DNA of 64,000 nucleotides, from positions 1-64,000 of the forward strand of contig JAPDOI010000116.1 in the NCBI GenBank assembly GCA_029168955.1, read 5' to 3'. The notes beneath the pieces are model-generated. The model ran no database searches, was not told the DNA's origin, and worked only from the letters and a program-made list of their open reading frames with translations. Each line of letters opens with the position of its first letter. Position 1 is the stretch's first letter. The stretch is from Aplectana chamaeleonis (lineage: Eukaryota; Nematoda; Chromadorea; Rhabditida; Cosmocercidae). A program made the translations under genes and the position numbers. Shown here one piece after another: positions 10,500 through 22,040 of this stretch.

Positions 10500-11640
10500 C
10501 TTTTCGCAGAGCTTCCAGAACGCTTATGACTTGTTGGCATTATCAATTCGGGACGAGATGCTACGAAGCTTCAACATGCGTCAAACGCTTTGTTTACTTC
10601 AAAAGGGAAAATCGGGGACTTAAATCATAGTAAGCACTCACCTTGATGCGGGCTGAGTATTGCTAAAAAACCCAGTAATTCATCTCGAATTCTGATGTAG
10701 TTCTCCGAGAACATAAGATAATGCGTTTAGGCACCGAAACAGTGAGCCAGTTAAAGGCATCACTGCTGAAAATGCTAGTTTCAAATGTTCGACTTCTTCG
10801 CTGCTTTCCTCTACGCAGAGCTCATAAAGTATGGAGTGTGTCTCACAAAAGGTTCCTGTTTTTCTTATTTTTCTTATTAGCTTCCCACATCATCGAGTGT
10901 ACTGCCATATTCTGAGTCATTATAAAAAAAAACAACCTGCCATTTAGAGGACTATCTGGCCAACATAAGCACAAAGGGCAACTAGGGCCCAACTGTTGTT
11001 TTTGTCACGTGCGTTGAAAACGTTATGATAGAAAAATGTACTTTAGAACTTGAAAAACACTTGCCCTCTCTATTGTGTGATATCGAAATTTCCCTATGTT
11101 ATTTGACATCGATTTTGATATAGACCCACCTGCGTTACTAAACGAATGTTTTAGTTTAAACAAGTCAGGCATGGAGAGGGGCGAAGAAAGGGAGCTCTGG
11201 TCTCTCGAATTTTGAGAAGGTATAACATTTATCTGAATAACCTATGCAAAACCGTTAATTGGTTCTACTGGGGATAGAGGCTCTCTACACACAAAGGGAG
11301 AAGTCGCTCCGCTTCTGCAGTTTCAAACGTCACCTTACCCAGTTCGAGCAAAGTGGTTCCGAGTGAATTTAGACCTGCAACAGGTGACACGACTTCTCTC
11401 TGGGTGTGTAGAGCCCCTTGCCCGTTCTAGAAAACGATCTTTTTGAAGACAGCATGTAGCAACAACAGGATCGAGATAACGGCATGTACAGCACCTCACG
11501 GAATCTCCAATGTGGTTAAAGCGCTGAAAACCAGTTACTATGATTGTATTTTGGCAATCTTGTTTCAAAAGTCTGTTGTTTTGCCCCATCCAGTAATTAC
11601 CAGAATGAAATGTGACGCTTTAGAAACACATGATATTCTA
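10500..11640. repeat. Duplicated segment, copy A
   Basis: It shares collinear landmarks with 18490-19730: GGGACGAGATGCT, GTGAGCCAGTT, CGACTTCTTCGCTGC, AAAACAACCTGCCATTTAGA, TGCCCTCTCTATTGTGT, and CATGGAGAG. Divergence is substantial and indels are frequent, so the duplication is old. No gene is visible in either copy. An inverted-repeat element at 11276-11420 is present in this copy only. Confidence 0.75.
11276..11420. repeat. Inverted-repeat element of about 145 bp (ends like GGGGCTCTCTACACAC)
   Basis: The left end AGAGGCTCTCTACACACAAA is mirrored by GGGTGTGTAGAGCCCC, and both arms run into GGAGAAGTCG. A larger element with a matching left end (GGGGCTCTCTACACAC) is at 51655-52193. Confidence 0.65.
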
Positions 11641-12411
11641 GGGTATTAAATAAATATTGCCGGGTGTGGGACGTTCAAGCCGAAAAGCCAGAGCGCCTAC
11701 TTGTACATGAGCATCAAGTTTTTTTTTCTGAAGTATCAAGTCTCGAGTCGGCTTTCCGGGGTAGGAGGCGTCCTGAAGAAAATTCTCCGAAGAGTTGTGG
11801 AGATGTATAGAGTGACAATAATATATGTCCGGCTTTCTCTACGGGCCTTTCGCTACAACGAAAAATAGAAAAACCGGAACGAGTTTATATGCTCTGCACA
11901 CATTTATTTACAATAAAATTGTCCTATACACGGCTTGATGATTTGACTCTGGCTCATTCGTGAGATATAAGCCCTTTCCAAGCTCACTACGCGATCCATT
12001 CCTCTTAATCACTTGTTTGAAGTTGCCATCACCAAGGATCAGGTTTGGTCCAGGTCTTTGGGTTCTGAAACTTTTGGATCTTTTTCCGTCAAATGCTCAT
12101 CCATCTGAAGTTCCGCAAGTTGCGACTCTGGGTTGAAAGTTAGTGAGTGCTGGATTTGCTTTCAGGATATTTTTATGTAGTCCATCCGACTTATCAGACC
12201 CCCGTCAGGTATTGCGCCAGTGACCTTGATCTGGCATATCGCCTTCAACGTGCGTATCCGCAATGTCGTTCATGCGCCCGTAACTGCCAATTCAACAGTC
12301 CGCGTGATTCAATCAGGCTAACTGGAAGTTTACTACGGACTCAGATTATCCTTCAAGTGCATTTGTGAGCGTAATCGATTCCTTCGCAGAGCACACCTAA
12401 AGTGTGCCTGC
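11641..12411. other. No gene recognised
   Basis: A 54-codon frame starts at 11708 (MSIKFFFLKYQ) and a 73-codon frame at 12147, but neither has a motif or splice context. I see nothing else. Confidence 0.4.
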
Positions 12412-12692
12412 TGAATGGAGGAATGGTGCGGCCCAGGCGGCCCGGCGTGCAAGCTAACGGCAGGCGGCCGTCGCATGTGCCGCCCTCGGACGAGTATTGG
12501 ATTTCAACGACGGCCATCCACTCTCCCACCGTCTGCAGGGTTGATTGATCGGCTCAGCGCTTGCTGCCAGCCGGTACCTGCCCCGTTCGTAGTCGATGGC
12601 GGTGGGGACGTTTTGCATATTGGTCCAAGAGCGCCGAACGCGACGGCCGCCTGCCAAGCACGCCGGCCGCATGGGCCGCCATTCTCATTCGG
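12412..12692. repeat. GC-rich foldback of about 280 bp
   Basis: GCGGCCCAGGCGGCCCGGCG and GGCAGGCGGCCGTCGC at the left are mirrored by GCGACGGCCGCCTGCC and CGCCGGCCGCATGGGCCGCC at the right. Weaker pairing continues inwards. The open frames on both strands here are products of the GC-rich palindrome. Confidence 0.75.
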
Positions 12693-13589
12693 ACGCACCT
12701 TACATATATTGACATCTGCCTTGACGTCTCTGCAGTGCTTAAGCATTAGCTGTACGAATTGTGGTAGAGAAATCCCACCTTACCTATAAAAATTTGATGA
12801 TCTCTATATTGGTGATTCTGTATAGGTCACGAATGACATGACCGGAATTATGTCACTGGACTGTTTCTCAAAGATTGCGCTTGTAGATTCTAATGAACAG
12901 TATTCGACTCGTAAAGTGGTTGAAATGAGCAGCGGCTTTCATGATTTGAGAGCGCGACACACTTGGTTGTTAAGACCTCGAAAAACATGTTCTTCTTAGA
13001 AAAGATCAAAGTACTATTCGATAGCAGTGAAGTAATCGGATTATTCGATTGACAACTTCTCGAACTCGACGATGGTGAGATGCACTATGGAAATGCTCTC
13101 GGCGCTCCAGGTCAATTTAGTCATTCATATGATCTAAGGTACCATAGAATGTAGCACAGAAATACCTATGTTTTCTAACTGCGTCCTTCGCGCTGAAACC
13201 CTTAGCGAATCCGGCCTATATGTGATGTCCGAAAATATGTCACAAGTCTGTTTATGGGGCGGCGTGCACGGACGCGAGTGTTGAGCAGGCTACGGCGCGA
13301 GGTGTGATACAACCCAACATTGGTCCGACCCATCCACCCAAGTCAAGCGATTTGCTCAGCCCCCCCCCCTTTGGGAACAAGTGATGGCGACGACCGCGGG
13401 GGGAGGTCCTCACTTCGCATATTTCTATAGTGAACGAATTTTTAGATCAAGACTACATTGACGCATCGATTGTATAAATTAATCCTAGTAATGCAATAAA
13501 TATATGTTTCCACGAAAGCAGACAAAACAACTCTCCTGTGGAAATTACACCAAATGTTTGTTCAATGGCTGAACATTGATAAGTGCCCT
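12693..13589. other. No gene recognised
   Basis: There is a poly-C run near 13363-13371 and a GC-rich patch at 13255-13420. I see no long open frame and no element ends. Confidence 0.4.
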
Positions 13590-13862
13590 GAGGACACAAT
13601 GGTGCGGTCTCGGGCATGAAAACCACGTATAGTTATTGGCTATCCGGATTTGAAAACGCAGCCAAAATTTCATGACCACAGCTTTAAGCCGAACAGCGCT
13701 ACATAGGAGGGGCGGAGCCTGTTTTCATGCCCTGAGGGCACATCGGTGCGAATTCGGGCATGAAAACCACGTATAGTAATTGGCTATCCGGATGTGAAAA
13801 CGCAGCCAAAATTTCATGACCACAGCTTTAGGCCGAACAGCGCTACATAGGAGGGGCGGAGC

Positions 13863-15381
13863 ACACAACATCAAGCAGCAGCATCAGCATGGTTTCCGTA
13901 AATTACATTCCCCCACTACGGCCTTGTTGGAAATTGTGAGCTATGTTCTGGACGGCTTCAATGCCATGAAACCCCAACGTACTGTTGGTGTGGCCCTCGA
14001 CTTAACAGGAAAAGGCATTTGACACCGTCAATCTTGGCCTACTATCAGAGGAGCCTGTTGCCAGTCTATCCCATTAAGCCATGGCAGGTAAAACGGTGGA
14101 TAACTGTCTTCACTAAAGCGATCGTCGGAGCAAATGTGCTATTCTAGGGACATGTTCCCAATAGCATCCCCATCGCCGCTGGTGTCCCTCAAGGAGGAGC
14201 TTTATCGCCTGCAAATTTTCTAGCTTATATCTAGAAGATCTGCCCGCTCCCCTCAGGACACTTCAAGGTCGTTGCACGCACGCGGATGATATTATTATTC
14301 TTTGCCGAGATCGCGACATTAAGGTAGCCGCCAGTAAGATCAATGACTACTTGATCGAGTTGAAATGTTTCTTCGATCGCAAAATGCTCACAGTCTCTGC
14401 CTCCAAACCATCCGTCACCGTCTTTTCCACTGTTAATGCAGAGCACAGTGCCCATCCTATGGTGAAGTGGGACAAAACTCAATTGCAGGCCACCTGATTC
14501 CCCAGACTACTTGGACTCGTGTTGGATCCCTCGTTGAAGTTCCATAAGAACACTGAGCAGAAGCAAGCCACAGTGAAAACAAGACTCAACGTCTTGCGTG
14601 CTCTCGGTGGAACGTCCTGGGGATGCAATAAAGAAACGATCCTGACCACGTATAAGGCTATTGTGCAACCCGCCTTGGATTATGCTGCGCCAGTCTGGCA
14701 GCACATCGTGTCGGACACCTCTTGGTCCAAGCTGCAGCGCGTCCAAAATTGTGCTCTGCGAATTGCAACTGGCTATTCTAAAAGCTCTCTAATTGAGCAC
14801 CTACACGCCGAAGCTCGCATGTTGCCTGTTAAAGACCACTGCCAACTCCAGGCGCAACGAATGTACATTAACATCGTGAAGCAGCCGAATCATCCATCGC
14901 GAAGAGTACCAAACCCGGTGAGAGAGAGATGTATCAGAAAGCCTTTCGCCGATGCTCCGTCGAAAGTAGATGTGCAGAGATGGACCGAAGCACAATAGGA
15001 GCGCCTCCGTCTCTTGCGCGCGGAGCATACCCGATTCGTGAAGGAACACTAGAGCAGGGTTGCCATAAACTCCATCCTGGGAGTCGCACCTCCGAAGGTC
15101 AGCGAGACAAAGATGGAACTTGGCAGGCATGCCAGGTGCACCCTTGCATCGTTACGCTGTGGACACTCTCCCATGCTTATGTCATATTTGCATAAGATTG
15201 ATAACAGCAAACCTGACGAGTGTCCTGATTGCGGTAGTCAAGGGCATACTACTGCGCACCTGTTCAATTGCCCGAAGAGACCGACTACACTAGCGACAAT
15301 GGATCTGTGGACGATCCCTACGCTAGTGGTTGATTTTCTGAACCTATGACAGAATACTCTCAGTGGCTGCAAAGACGAAGA
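13863..15381 (+). pseudogene. Jockey-superfamily LINE, 5'-truncated and broken
   Basis: The translation begins in the RT domain (QHGFRKLHSPTTALLEIV, VGVALDLTGKAF), passes GVPQGGALSPANF (motif B) and a degenerate motif C (HADDIII in place of YADD). It continues through SLKFHKNTEQKQATVKTRLN, LDYAAPVWQHIVSDTSWSKL and RMLPVKDHCQL, and ends with a CCHC-like knuckle (CPDCGSQGHTTAHLFNC). Several stops and frameshifts separate the pieces; the longest intact part is 14519-14998. An 11-bp target duplication AGGGGCGGAGC flanks it (13852-13862 and 15382-15392), so it was inserted as a 5'-truncated copy into the older foldback. Confidence 0.85.
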
Positions 15382-15382
15382 A

Positions 15383-16032
15383 GGGGCGGAGCCTGTTTCC
15401 ATGCCCTGAGGGCACATAGGTGCGAATTCGGGCATGAAAACCACGTATAGTAATTGGCTATCTAGATGTGAAAACGCAGCCAAAATTTCATTACAACAGC
15501 TTAAAGCCGAACAGCGCTACATAGGGTGGGGTCTATGAAAAAATCGATAGCTGTGAAGTATTTACAAGTATTAAACGAAATTTAAATTAGGGAGTTTCGA
15601 GTTGCTACAACGTGCGGAAAACCTAGTCACGGACCCGAGTAATCGATTTCATTATTTACCCGTTTAGAACGGTCTTCAAAAACCCATTTCCAGGTGTGAT
15701 ACAATCGATTGTATCACACCTAAAAATGGATTTTCAAAAACCGTTTTTAACCGGTTAGAAGAACGAAATCAATTACTTGGGTCCGTGACTAGGTTTTCCG
15801 CACGTTGTAGCAACGCGAAACTCCCTAATTCAAATTTTTGTTAAATACTTGTAAATATTTCGCAGCTATCCGTTTTTTCATGAACCCCATCCTATGTAGC
15901 GGTGTTGGGCTTGAAGCTGCGTACATGAAGTTTTGGGTGCGTTTTCACATCCGGATAGCCAATTGTTATATGTGGTTTTCTTGCCCGAAACGGCACCTAT
16001 GTGCCCTCACGGCATGAAAACAGGTTCCGCCC
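15383..16032. repeat. Palindromic core of about 650 bp
   Basis: The arms meet at GTGATACAATCGATTGTATC (centre 15706/15707). They pair outwards through ACCCAAGTAATTGATTTC-like, CCTAGTCACGGACCC-like and AAATACTTGTAAATA-like blocks to the GGGGCGGAGCCTG ends. The arms differ at scattered positions. Confidence 0.85.
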
Positions 16033-16306
16033 ACCCTATATAGCGCTGTTCGGCTTAAAGCCGTGGCCATGAAATTTTGAGTGCATTTTCACATCCGTAT
16101 AGCCAATTACTAGATGTGGATCTCATGCCTTAAACCGCACCTATGTGCCCTCAGGGCTTGAAAACAGGCTCCACCCTTCTAATGTAGCGCTCTTGGGCTT
16201 GAAGCTGCGTTCATGAAATTTCGGGTGCATTTTCACATCCGGATAGCCAATTACTAAATGTGGTTTTCATGCCTGAAACTGCACCTATGTGCCCTCAGGG
16301 CATAAA

Positions 16307-16892
16307 TCCTATGCTTCAGGCGATATCGCACCTTGGGCACGAGTCAGTTTCGTGGAGTGAATTGCAAGAGATACAACAGTGAACAATGCTCTTCTCAAAC
16401 AGTCAACTATCCATTATTTCTCAGAATTGCGCAATTTTCTACCTTTAGCGGGTTCGAGCCCGTGAATCCTAAATCGCCTAAAAATGCATCTTCGACTACG
16501 AAATTTCAGAACATCTGTGTCATTTCGTTGACAGGATAGTCCGCTCGTTTGTAATGACCTCGGTGACAGCGAGTACTCAACACCTTTGCTGCTGACATAT
16601 TCAGGAGCGCTTTGGTGACACACTTCACCTGGCAACGACTCCTTCTTCATGTCAGACTCATTAACGATGGCCATGCTACTGTCGTCTATTGCCTTGCACG
16701 CTTCATCACCAGTGAATTGTAAGCTCTTCTTTTTGTTTTTTCGCAGTTGTTTCTCACTATTCAGTTTCCTTTTCGATCTCCTGACTCATTTCGCTCTCTC
16801 AGAATGATCTCCAGTTTCATTTTGACCTCTTATTGTGATCTAATTTCGCCGTAATTTTTTATACTAACGGTATGGCTCTCAACCGAGAAAAC
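16307..16892. other. No gene recognised
   Basis: A T-arm-like string (GGGTTCGAGCCC) at about 16450 has no tRNA around it. There are short open frames only. Confidence 0.4.
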
Positions 16893-17049
16893 CTAAACAG
16901 GCAGCAGCGACTGTTTATCCATACGTGTTTCACCACACTGTTTTGCCAGTGGAGGCGTTCTACGAGTTTTATCATGTATCAACGTACCAACTTCATGCGT
17001 ATTCTGCTTGATAAACGATGTGGATAAACGGTCGCTGCTGCCTGTTCAG
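16893..17049. repeat. MITE of about 157 bp (ends AACAGGCAGCAGCGACTG)
   Basis: CAGGCAGCAGCGACTGTTTA at the left is mirrored by TAAACGGTCGCTGCTGCCTG at the right. A second copy of equal size lies at 23727-23880 with the same ends and an unrelated-looking middle. Confidence 0.85.
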
Positions 17050-17199
17050 GAGGCCCCCTCTCAACCCCCCCCGCCGCCCTGAGAGAAGTCCATCTTGGTT
17101 CTTGGTTGACCGAAGTTCCGACCCCCCATCCCACCGAATTTCGACGGGTCCGACCCCCCCCCTCCGTGATACATCACACCTCACGCCGAACCCTGGTGT

Positions 17200-17418
17200 T
17201 GAGAAGCGGTTGGGGCAGGTTTTGGGGCGTCGACGCGTATAGTGCGTAGGCTGAAAAGGGGTTGGGGTAGCACTGAGAAGCCATTTCCTCGGAAACCCTA
17301 CCTAGGAGATTGGGGCAGCCGAGACCACGCTGAGACACCAATTATTGATTATCTCCAGCTTTCGCAGGGCAATCATGAAAGGCTTCGGCGCCCTAACCCC
17401 TACCCAACCGCTTCGTAA
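17200..17418. repeat. Diverged copy of the GGCATGCACG GC-rich element
   Basis: GGTTGGGGCAGGTTTTGGGG and GTCGACGCG at the left are mirrored by CGGCGCCCTAACCCC and ACCCAACC at the right. The middle keeps ATTATTGATTATCTCCAGC and TTGGGGCAGCCGA, as in the other copies. The extreme ends are lost. Confidence 0.65.
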
Positions 17419-17422
17419 CACT

Positions 17423-17984
17423 CCCGGGGCGGCATGCACGTACGCGGCAGGTTAGGTTGGGGGAAGGCAGGGTTTGGGGCGTGGGCGCGTTTGATAATTG
17501 CTGTGCGAGTGCTGGAGAAAATCAATAGTTGGTGTCTCAACGGGGTTTCGGCTGCCCCACCCTCCTGGGCGGCATGCACGTGCGCGGCGGGTTAGGTTGG
17601 GGTTAGGCAGGGTTTGGGGCGTCGGCGCGTTTCATGATTGCTGTGCGAGTGCTAGAGATAATCAGTAGTTGGGGTCTCAACGGGGTTTCGGCTGCCCCAG
17701 CCTACTAGGTAGGGTTTGCGAGGAAACGATTTTTCAGTGCTAGCCTAACCCCCTTACAGCCCTTGCGCTGTCGTCAAACGCGCCGACGCTCCAAACCCTG
17801 CCTAACCCCAACCTAACCCGCCGCGAACGTGCATGCCGCCCCCTATTTAGAGTTTGCGAGGGAACGATTTTTCAGTGCTAGCGTAACCCCCTTTCAGCCC
17901 TCGCGCTGTTATCATCAAACGCGCAGACGCCCCAGACCCTGCCTAACCCCAGCATAATCCGCTGCGTACGTGCATGCCGCCCCC
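17423..17984. repeat. GC-rich 280-bp element inserted into another copy of itself
   Basis: The outer element's left half is 17423-17562 (140 bp) and its right half is 17844-17984 (141 bp). A complete second copy of 281 bp lies between them at 17563-17843. Both copies have ends GGGCGGCATGCACG...CGTGCATGCCGCCC and subterminal GGTTAGGTTGGGGTTAGGCA. The insertion site is in the loop-side stretch CCACCCTCCT/TTTAGAGTTTGCG. Confidence 0.85.
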
Positions 17985-18489
17985 GTTTAGGCATGCCGCC
18001 CGTAGAGAAGACTTGCAGATGCTTATGTTTGACTAGAAGGGTCAAATCGGGCCGTAGCTGAAGTGACTTTCCGAGCTGTCTATCTTTGTTCCGGTATGCT
18101 ACGGTTTGGCTGCTCCGTCAGGTTGGTGTTTTCATGGACGGTGTGCTGGAAAAACTATCTGACAATAACATGAAATCTTAGTTTCCGCTGCACGACCAGC
18201 TCGGCAAAATAGCGATATTCCTACGGCAATTGGATTCACCTATTGATGCCACTCGACCGAGTAGCCGCACTCATGGCATTCGCGGCTCTCTCTGGACGAC
18301 GATTTCCGCGGTGCGTCACAAAGAAGGCGCTAGATATTTATAAATACGTGAAGACGGACAAACTTTGGTGAATAGGTTGACTTTTGCAATTTCGACAGCT
18401 GCATCCCATCTCGAGGCTGAAATAATTCTGAAAAGACTGTTTATCCACCGTTTTCTCTCGTCTCTTCCAACTACCTCAATACATCTCTT
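17985..18489. other. No gene recognised
   Basis: Except for a stray GGCATGCCGCCC at 17990-18001, nothing is recognisable here. The open frames at 18316-18565 overlap on opposite strands and carry no motif. Confidence 0.4.
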
Positions 18490-19730
18490 ACGAAGTTTCA
18501 AAAACACCTATGCCTTCTTGGGAACATTAGCTCGGGACGGGATGCTCTTAGAAGTCTTACTGTAGAGGCTCAATAGATAATAACAATATAAATCGTTTTT
18601 GCAGACGTCGCAAACGTTTAGTATACTTCTCTTTAGGTGGAAAAACCGGGTAAGAAAATATCGTGAGCACTTTCTTTAGCGCAGGCTGCGTATTGTTGTC
18701 GAAGCCAACGATTTACGTGAACTCTAATGCATTATTTCTAAAAGCACAAGAACGTGTATTCAGCCAGCAGAAGAGTGAGCCAGTTCAAAGCATCGCTGGT
18801 GACAACGATAGGTCGAAATAATTGACCTTCTTCGCTGCTTACCTCTACGTCTGGCTCGCCGAGACTGAAGCCTGCCTCAAGATGGGATGTCGTCTCTCTA
18901 ATTCAATTTTACAAGTGATCGAGCGCACGGTCATAATTTGAGTCATCATAAAAAACAACCTACCATTCAGAGGACTATTTGGTTCACATGAGCACAATGA
19001 GCAACAAGGATCATTTGTTGTGTTTGTCAGGTGTGCGTATCACATTATAATAGAGAAATGCATTTTCTAACTTGAAAACCCGTTGCCCTCTCTATTGTGT
19101 TAAATCGAACTTTACCCTGTGTCATTCGATATCGATGATATAGACACATGCGCGTTACTATACGGATGTATTTATCCAAATGAAATAGACATGGAGAGAT
19201 GCGAGAAGATGGTGGTCCTGCCCCCGAAGCCTGGTGAGGCCATAGGGGACAATTCGGTGAGTGCAAACTTCTATTGCTAGGCTTTTTTACTTGTTGTTAA
19301 CATGATAAGATGCAGAGTGGATGCTCTGATCGTTTCTGACTTGTAGTTCTCAAACGTTTGAAAAATTATGACCGCTAACATGTTGACGCTAAATGCGATC
19401 TTACCTCTCCCTAAATGCGATCTTACCTCTGAAGATTCATCTGAAGACGAGAAGCGGAAGAATAAACAGTTTGAAATCGTTAATGGCCTTCCACAGAACG
19501 GTGCCTTTTAAGACAGCGTTTAAGAAAACCCGGGAAGAAAGAACACCATAAACAGCTCCTCCCCCCCCCCCACGGACCCCACCTTGTTGCAAAGCGCTGA
19601 AGACTCTTTAGTATGATAGTACCTATTTTGGTAATCCTGTCTCAGAAACCTGCACTTTCCCATGTGGCAGCTGAAAGAGTGGAACGTGAAACTTCAGGAA
19701 CATGCGATAATCTGGAGGGTGACTCAACTA
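18490..19730. repeat. Duplicated segment, copy B
   Basis: It is collinear with 10500-11640 (GGGACGGGATGCT, GTGAGCCAGTT, GACCTTCTTCGCTGC, AAAACAACCTACCATTCAGA, TGCCCTCTCTATTGTGT, CATGGAGAG). It lacks the inverted-repeat element found in copy A and has its own indels, including a C-rich run near 19560. Confidence 0.75.
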
Positions 19731-19912
19731 GATACCTGAAACTTTTTTCCCCACGAACTGTGCAAGCCATAGCATAACTTTTGATAATATCGTTTTCCCG
19801 CGATCGAAGCTCATGGTGGTGACCTCTCTCGTTCTGTCATACGACCACGAGGAGTAAGTTTAGAAGCAAATGCTTCCAAGAGGTTGTACTGCCGAGGCGG
19901 AAGATAGAAAGC

Positions 19913-19987
19913 CCAAAAACCACTACGGCCCCTTCATCAAAATCAGATAGAATATCCAAAAACCACTACGGCCCCTTCATCAAAATC
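19913..19987. repeat. Direct repeat, 33 bp at 42-bp spacing
   Basis: The string CCAAAAACCACTACGGCCCC, continuing into TTCATCAAAATCA, occurs twice in direct orientation, at about 19913 and 19955. Confidence 0.9.
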
Positions 19988-20009
19988 AATCTTTCGTATC
20001 AGTCCACTC

Positions 20010-20850
20010 GGCTGTGCTGTGCTCAGATGCTCAGCAGGAGCAAGTGAGCCCTTCCCTTTTGGTGCTGAAGTCCATCAAGGGTCTGCCCTGTCACTATTGC
20101 TGTTCATAATCTGCATGAACGCAACTACACGGGATATACAGAAACCGCACCCGTGGTCGCTTCTCTACGCTAACTTTTTTATGTTGGCATTCGAGACGAG
20201 GGAAGAGTTCAAAATTCAACTGGAGCTCTGGAAGAATCGCTTGAAAGGTTTCGGATTGCGGCTCATCATCGCGGAGACACAATACATGGAATGTTGCGCG
20301 CAAGTGGATGACGGATAAATCAAGATTGATGGCACCGACCTGAAGAAAGTGAACTGCTTCAAATATCTCGGCTATAAAATCACCTTGACAGGCGATATTT
20401 CATCGGAAGCTCAAGGGCGCGTAACAGCCGCTTAGATGAAGTGGAAAGCAGAATATTTCACACCGTCTCAAGTCAACAATTTACAAGGCGTGTCGAATAG
20501 TCACTGCACACCATGGAGATGAGAATGCTCAGATGGTCATTGGGTATCAGTTGAAGGGATCGGGTCACGAACGATACTGTGCGCGCCATCTTCGGAGTTG
20601 CACCAATAGATGTAAAGATGAAGGAAGCTCGGCTGAGATGGTTTGGATGTGTTCAACGGAAAGACGCTAGTTCCGTGTTCAAAACTGCGCTCAGCTTGGA
20701 GGTGGCTGGTGTTAGGCCGCGAGGTAGACCGAAAACGCATTTCTAAGGCACGACTTACTCTGAAGCACGCAGGTGACAGAAATAAGTGGAGGACAAGAAC
20801 CAGCCACCCTACGTCAAAGTTGGACAAACGCTAGGAAGAATAAGTCGAAG
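20010..20850 (+). pseudogene. RTE-type retrotransposon fragment, RT C-terminal half
   Basis: The translation holds VHQGSALSLLLFIICMNATT (motif B region), LLYANFFMLAFETREEF (motif C with YADD changed to YANF), LKGFGLRLIIAETQYMEC, KIDGTDLKKVNCFKYLG and, after frameshifts, MEMRMLRW, DVKMKEARLRWFG and EVAGVRPRGRPK. This is the standard order for hookworm RTE-type polyproteins. Stops and frameshifts and the missing catalytic Asp pair make it dead. Confidence 0.85.
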
Positions 20851-20924
20851 TTTAATCCTATGCGGAGAAAATCACACGCTGATCACAATGGTACCTCCGA
20901 AATCGCTCAGGCCTCCCTACAAAT

Positions 20925-21075
20925 GGAGTCATAGCTTCCCGAAAACGAATATATTTTGGAGGCCTAAACTTATTGGACGAGTTGTCTCAGGCCTTTCATT
21001 CACAGTCGCTGTACGAGAGCGAACTAGAGTGAAGAGACAGACTGTCATTGGAAGGAAGAACTATGACGCGGTTCT
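20925..21075 (-). repeat. Diverged fragment of the TTAA core I element
   Basis: The block GGACGAGTTGTCTCAGGC, then TTCACAGTCGCTGTACGAGA, then GAGTGAAGAGA, and GGAAGGAAGAAC parallels the core I block of the copy at 936-1429. No TTAA ends remain. Confidence 0.5.
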
Positions 21076-21924
21076 AATTCATCCATCCATCCAACCGCTA
21101 CTGATGTGAGTACGTAAATCAGCAAGGGCGTGTAGCTACAGGAGGCGCCTACTACACAATCAAATCAAAATCACGAAATGCATGAATGAGGGTGCACTAT
21201 GTCTCTGAGTGCGCCGGTTGATTTAGCGTAAAAACACCATCACACGAGAGTTTACGAGGGAAACAGTTGGGCTGGCTGAATTAAAACATGTTTACATACC
21301 AACCCAAAGACAAGCAACACAAGACGTTATCTGAATCTTTGATGATCCATGGGGAGCTAGCAGCGGTCGGTCATGGCAGGATATCACAGCGATAAGGAGA
21401 TTTCGGCATCATAGACTCTATAGGCCTCACTTCAATTGCCCCAAAATGAGTAAGACAGGCTATGTGTAGGGATGCAGGAGCTTGTTCAAGAAATTTTCAA
21501 CTGCGATGCGTCTCTTTTTTTTCAGGCAGAATGGCGCAGAAGCGAGTGGCTACCGCTCTACAACGGAGCCTTCTTGCAGTCGACATCACAACGAGAGCCG
21601 GAGGCATGCTTTTCCCGCTCTCGCCGACTCGGATTACTGTTGGATCATGATGACCACTCTCCGTGAAGAGATCTTCGAACATGATGCCTGATTGTCGATC
21701 GTGTTATGCAATAAGTCTTTCCCTTCTCTCAGGCAAACCAGGGATCGGAGCGCCGCCGAATGCGTCAGATATGGATCGGACTGGCGGACAGCCGGTGCAC
21801 CGGCAGAAAAATCCAGCGCTGGCTTTCGACTTGCATATTGTGCGAGCGCAGGCCATCGGCCTGCAGCGTTATCAACATGTCAGCGCGCATGCAACCACTT
21901 CATTGATCAACGAATTCTAGAGTA
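21076..21924. other. No gene recognised
   Basis: Three overlapping plus frames near 21462-21691 follow a T-rich CAG acceptor-like site at about 21525, but none shows a known motif. I do not call a gene. Confidence 0.4.
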
Positions 21925-22040
21925 ATGCCTGGAGCAGGAGCAGCAAAAGCGACAGCAGGGGCACCTAAAAAGTGCCGGAGCAGAGGCACTGAACGCAGCT
22001 GCAGGGGCACCGAAGGCAGCAGCAGGGGGAATGACTCCGC
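21925..22040. repeat. GCAG-rich low-complexity repeat
   Basis: Imperfect units of GCAGCAGGGGCAC and GGAGCAGAGGCAC repeat over about 110 bp. The Ala-rich minus-strand frame here comes from the repeat. Confidence 0.6.

Larger units (their letters stand above)
13590..16306. repeat. Foldback element built of 144-bp units, split by a LINE
   Basis: Units run CCCTGAGGGCACATNGGTGC, GGGCATGAAAACCACG, GGCTATCCGGATGTGAAAAC, CCGAACAGCGCTACAT. Two direct units lie at 13590-13862 (spacing 144 bp) and one at about 15383-15525. Three inverted units lie at about 15890-16306. The core is a long palindrome centred at 15706/15707. The LINE at 13863-15381 is inserted in the left arm. Confidence 0.8.

Noticed and set aside
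16445..16470. T-arm-like string GGGTTCGAGCCC as a tRNA gene
   Set aside because: No acceptor, D or anticodon arm can be placed upstream, and the following bases do not pair with any 5' acceptor strand.
21462..21691. Three overlapping plus frames after a T-rich CAG site as an exon
   Set aside because: No frame shows a family motif, and no donor or neighbouring exon in phase was found.
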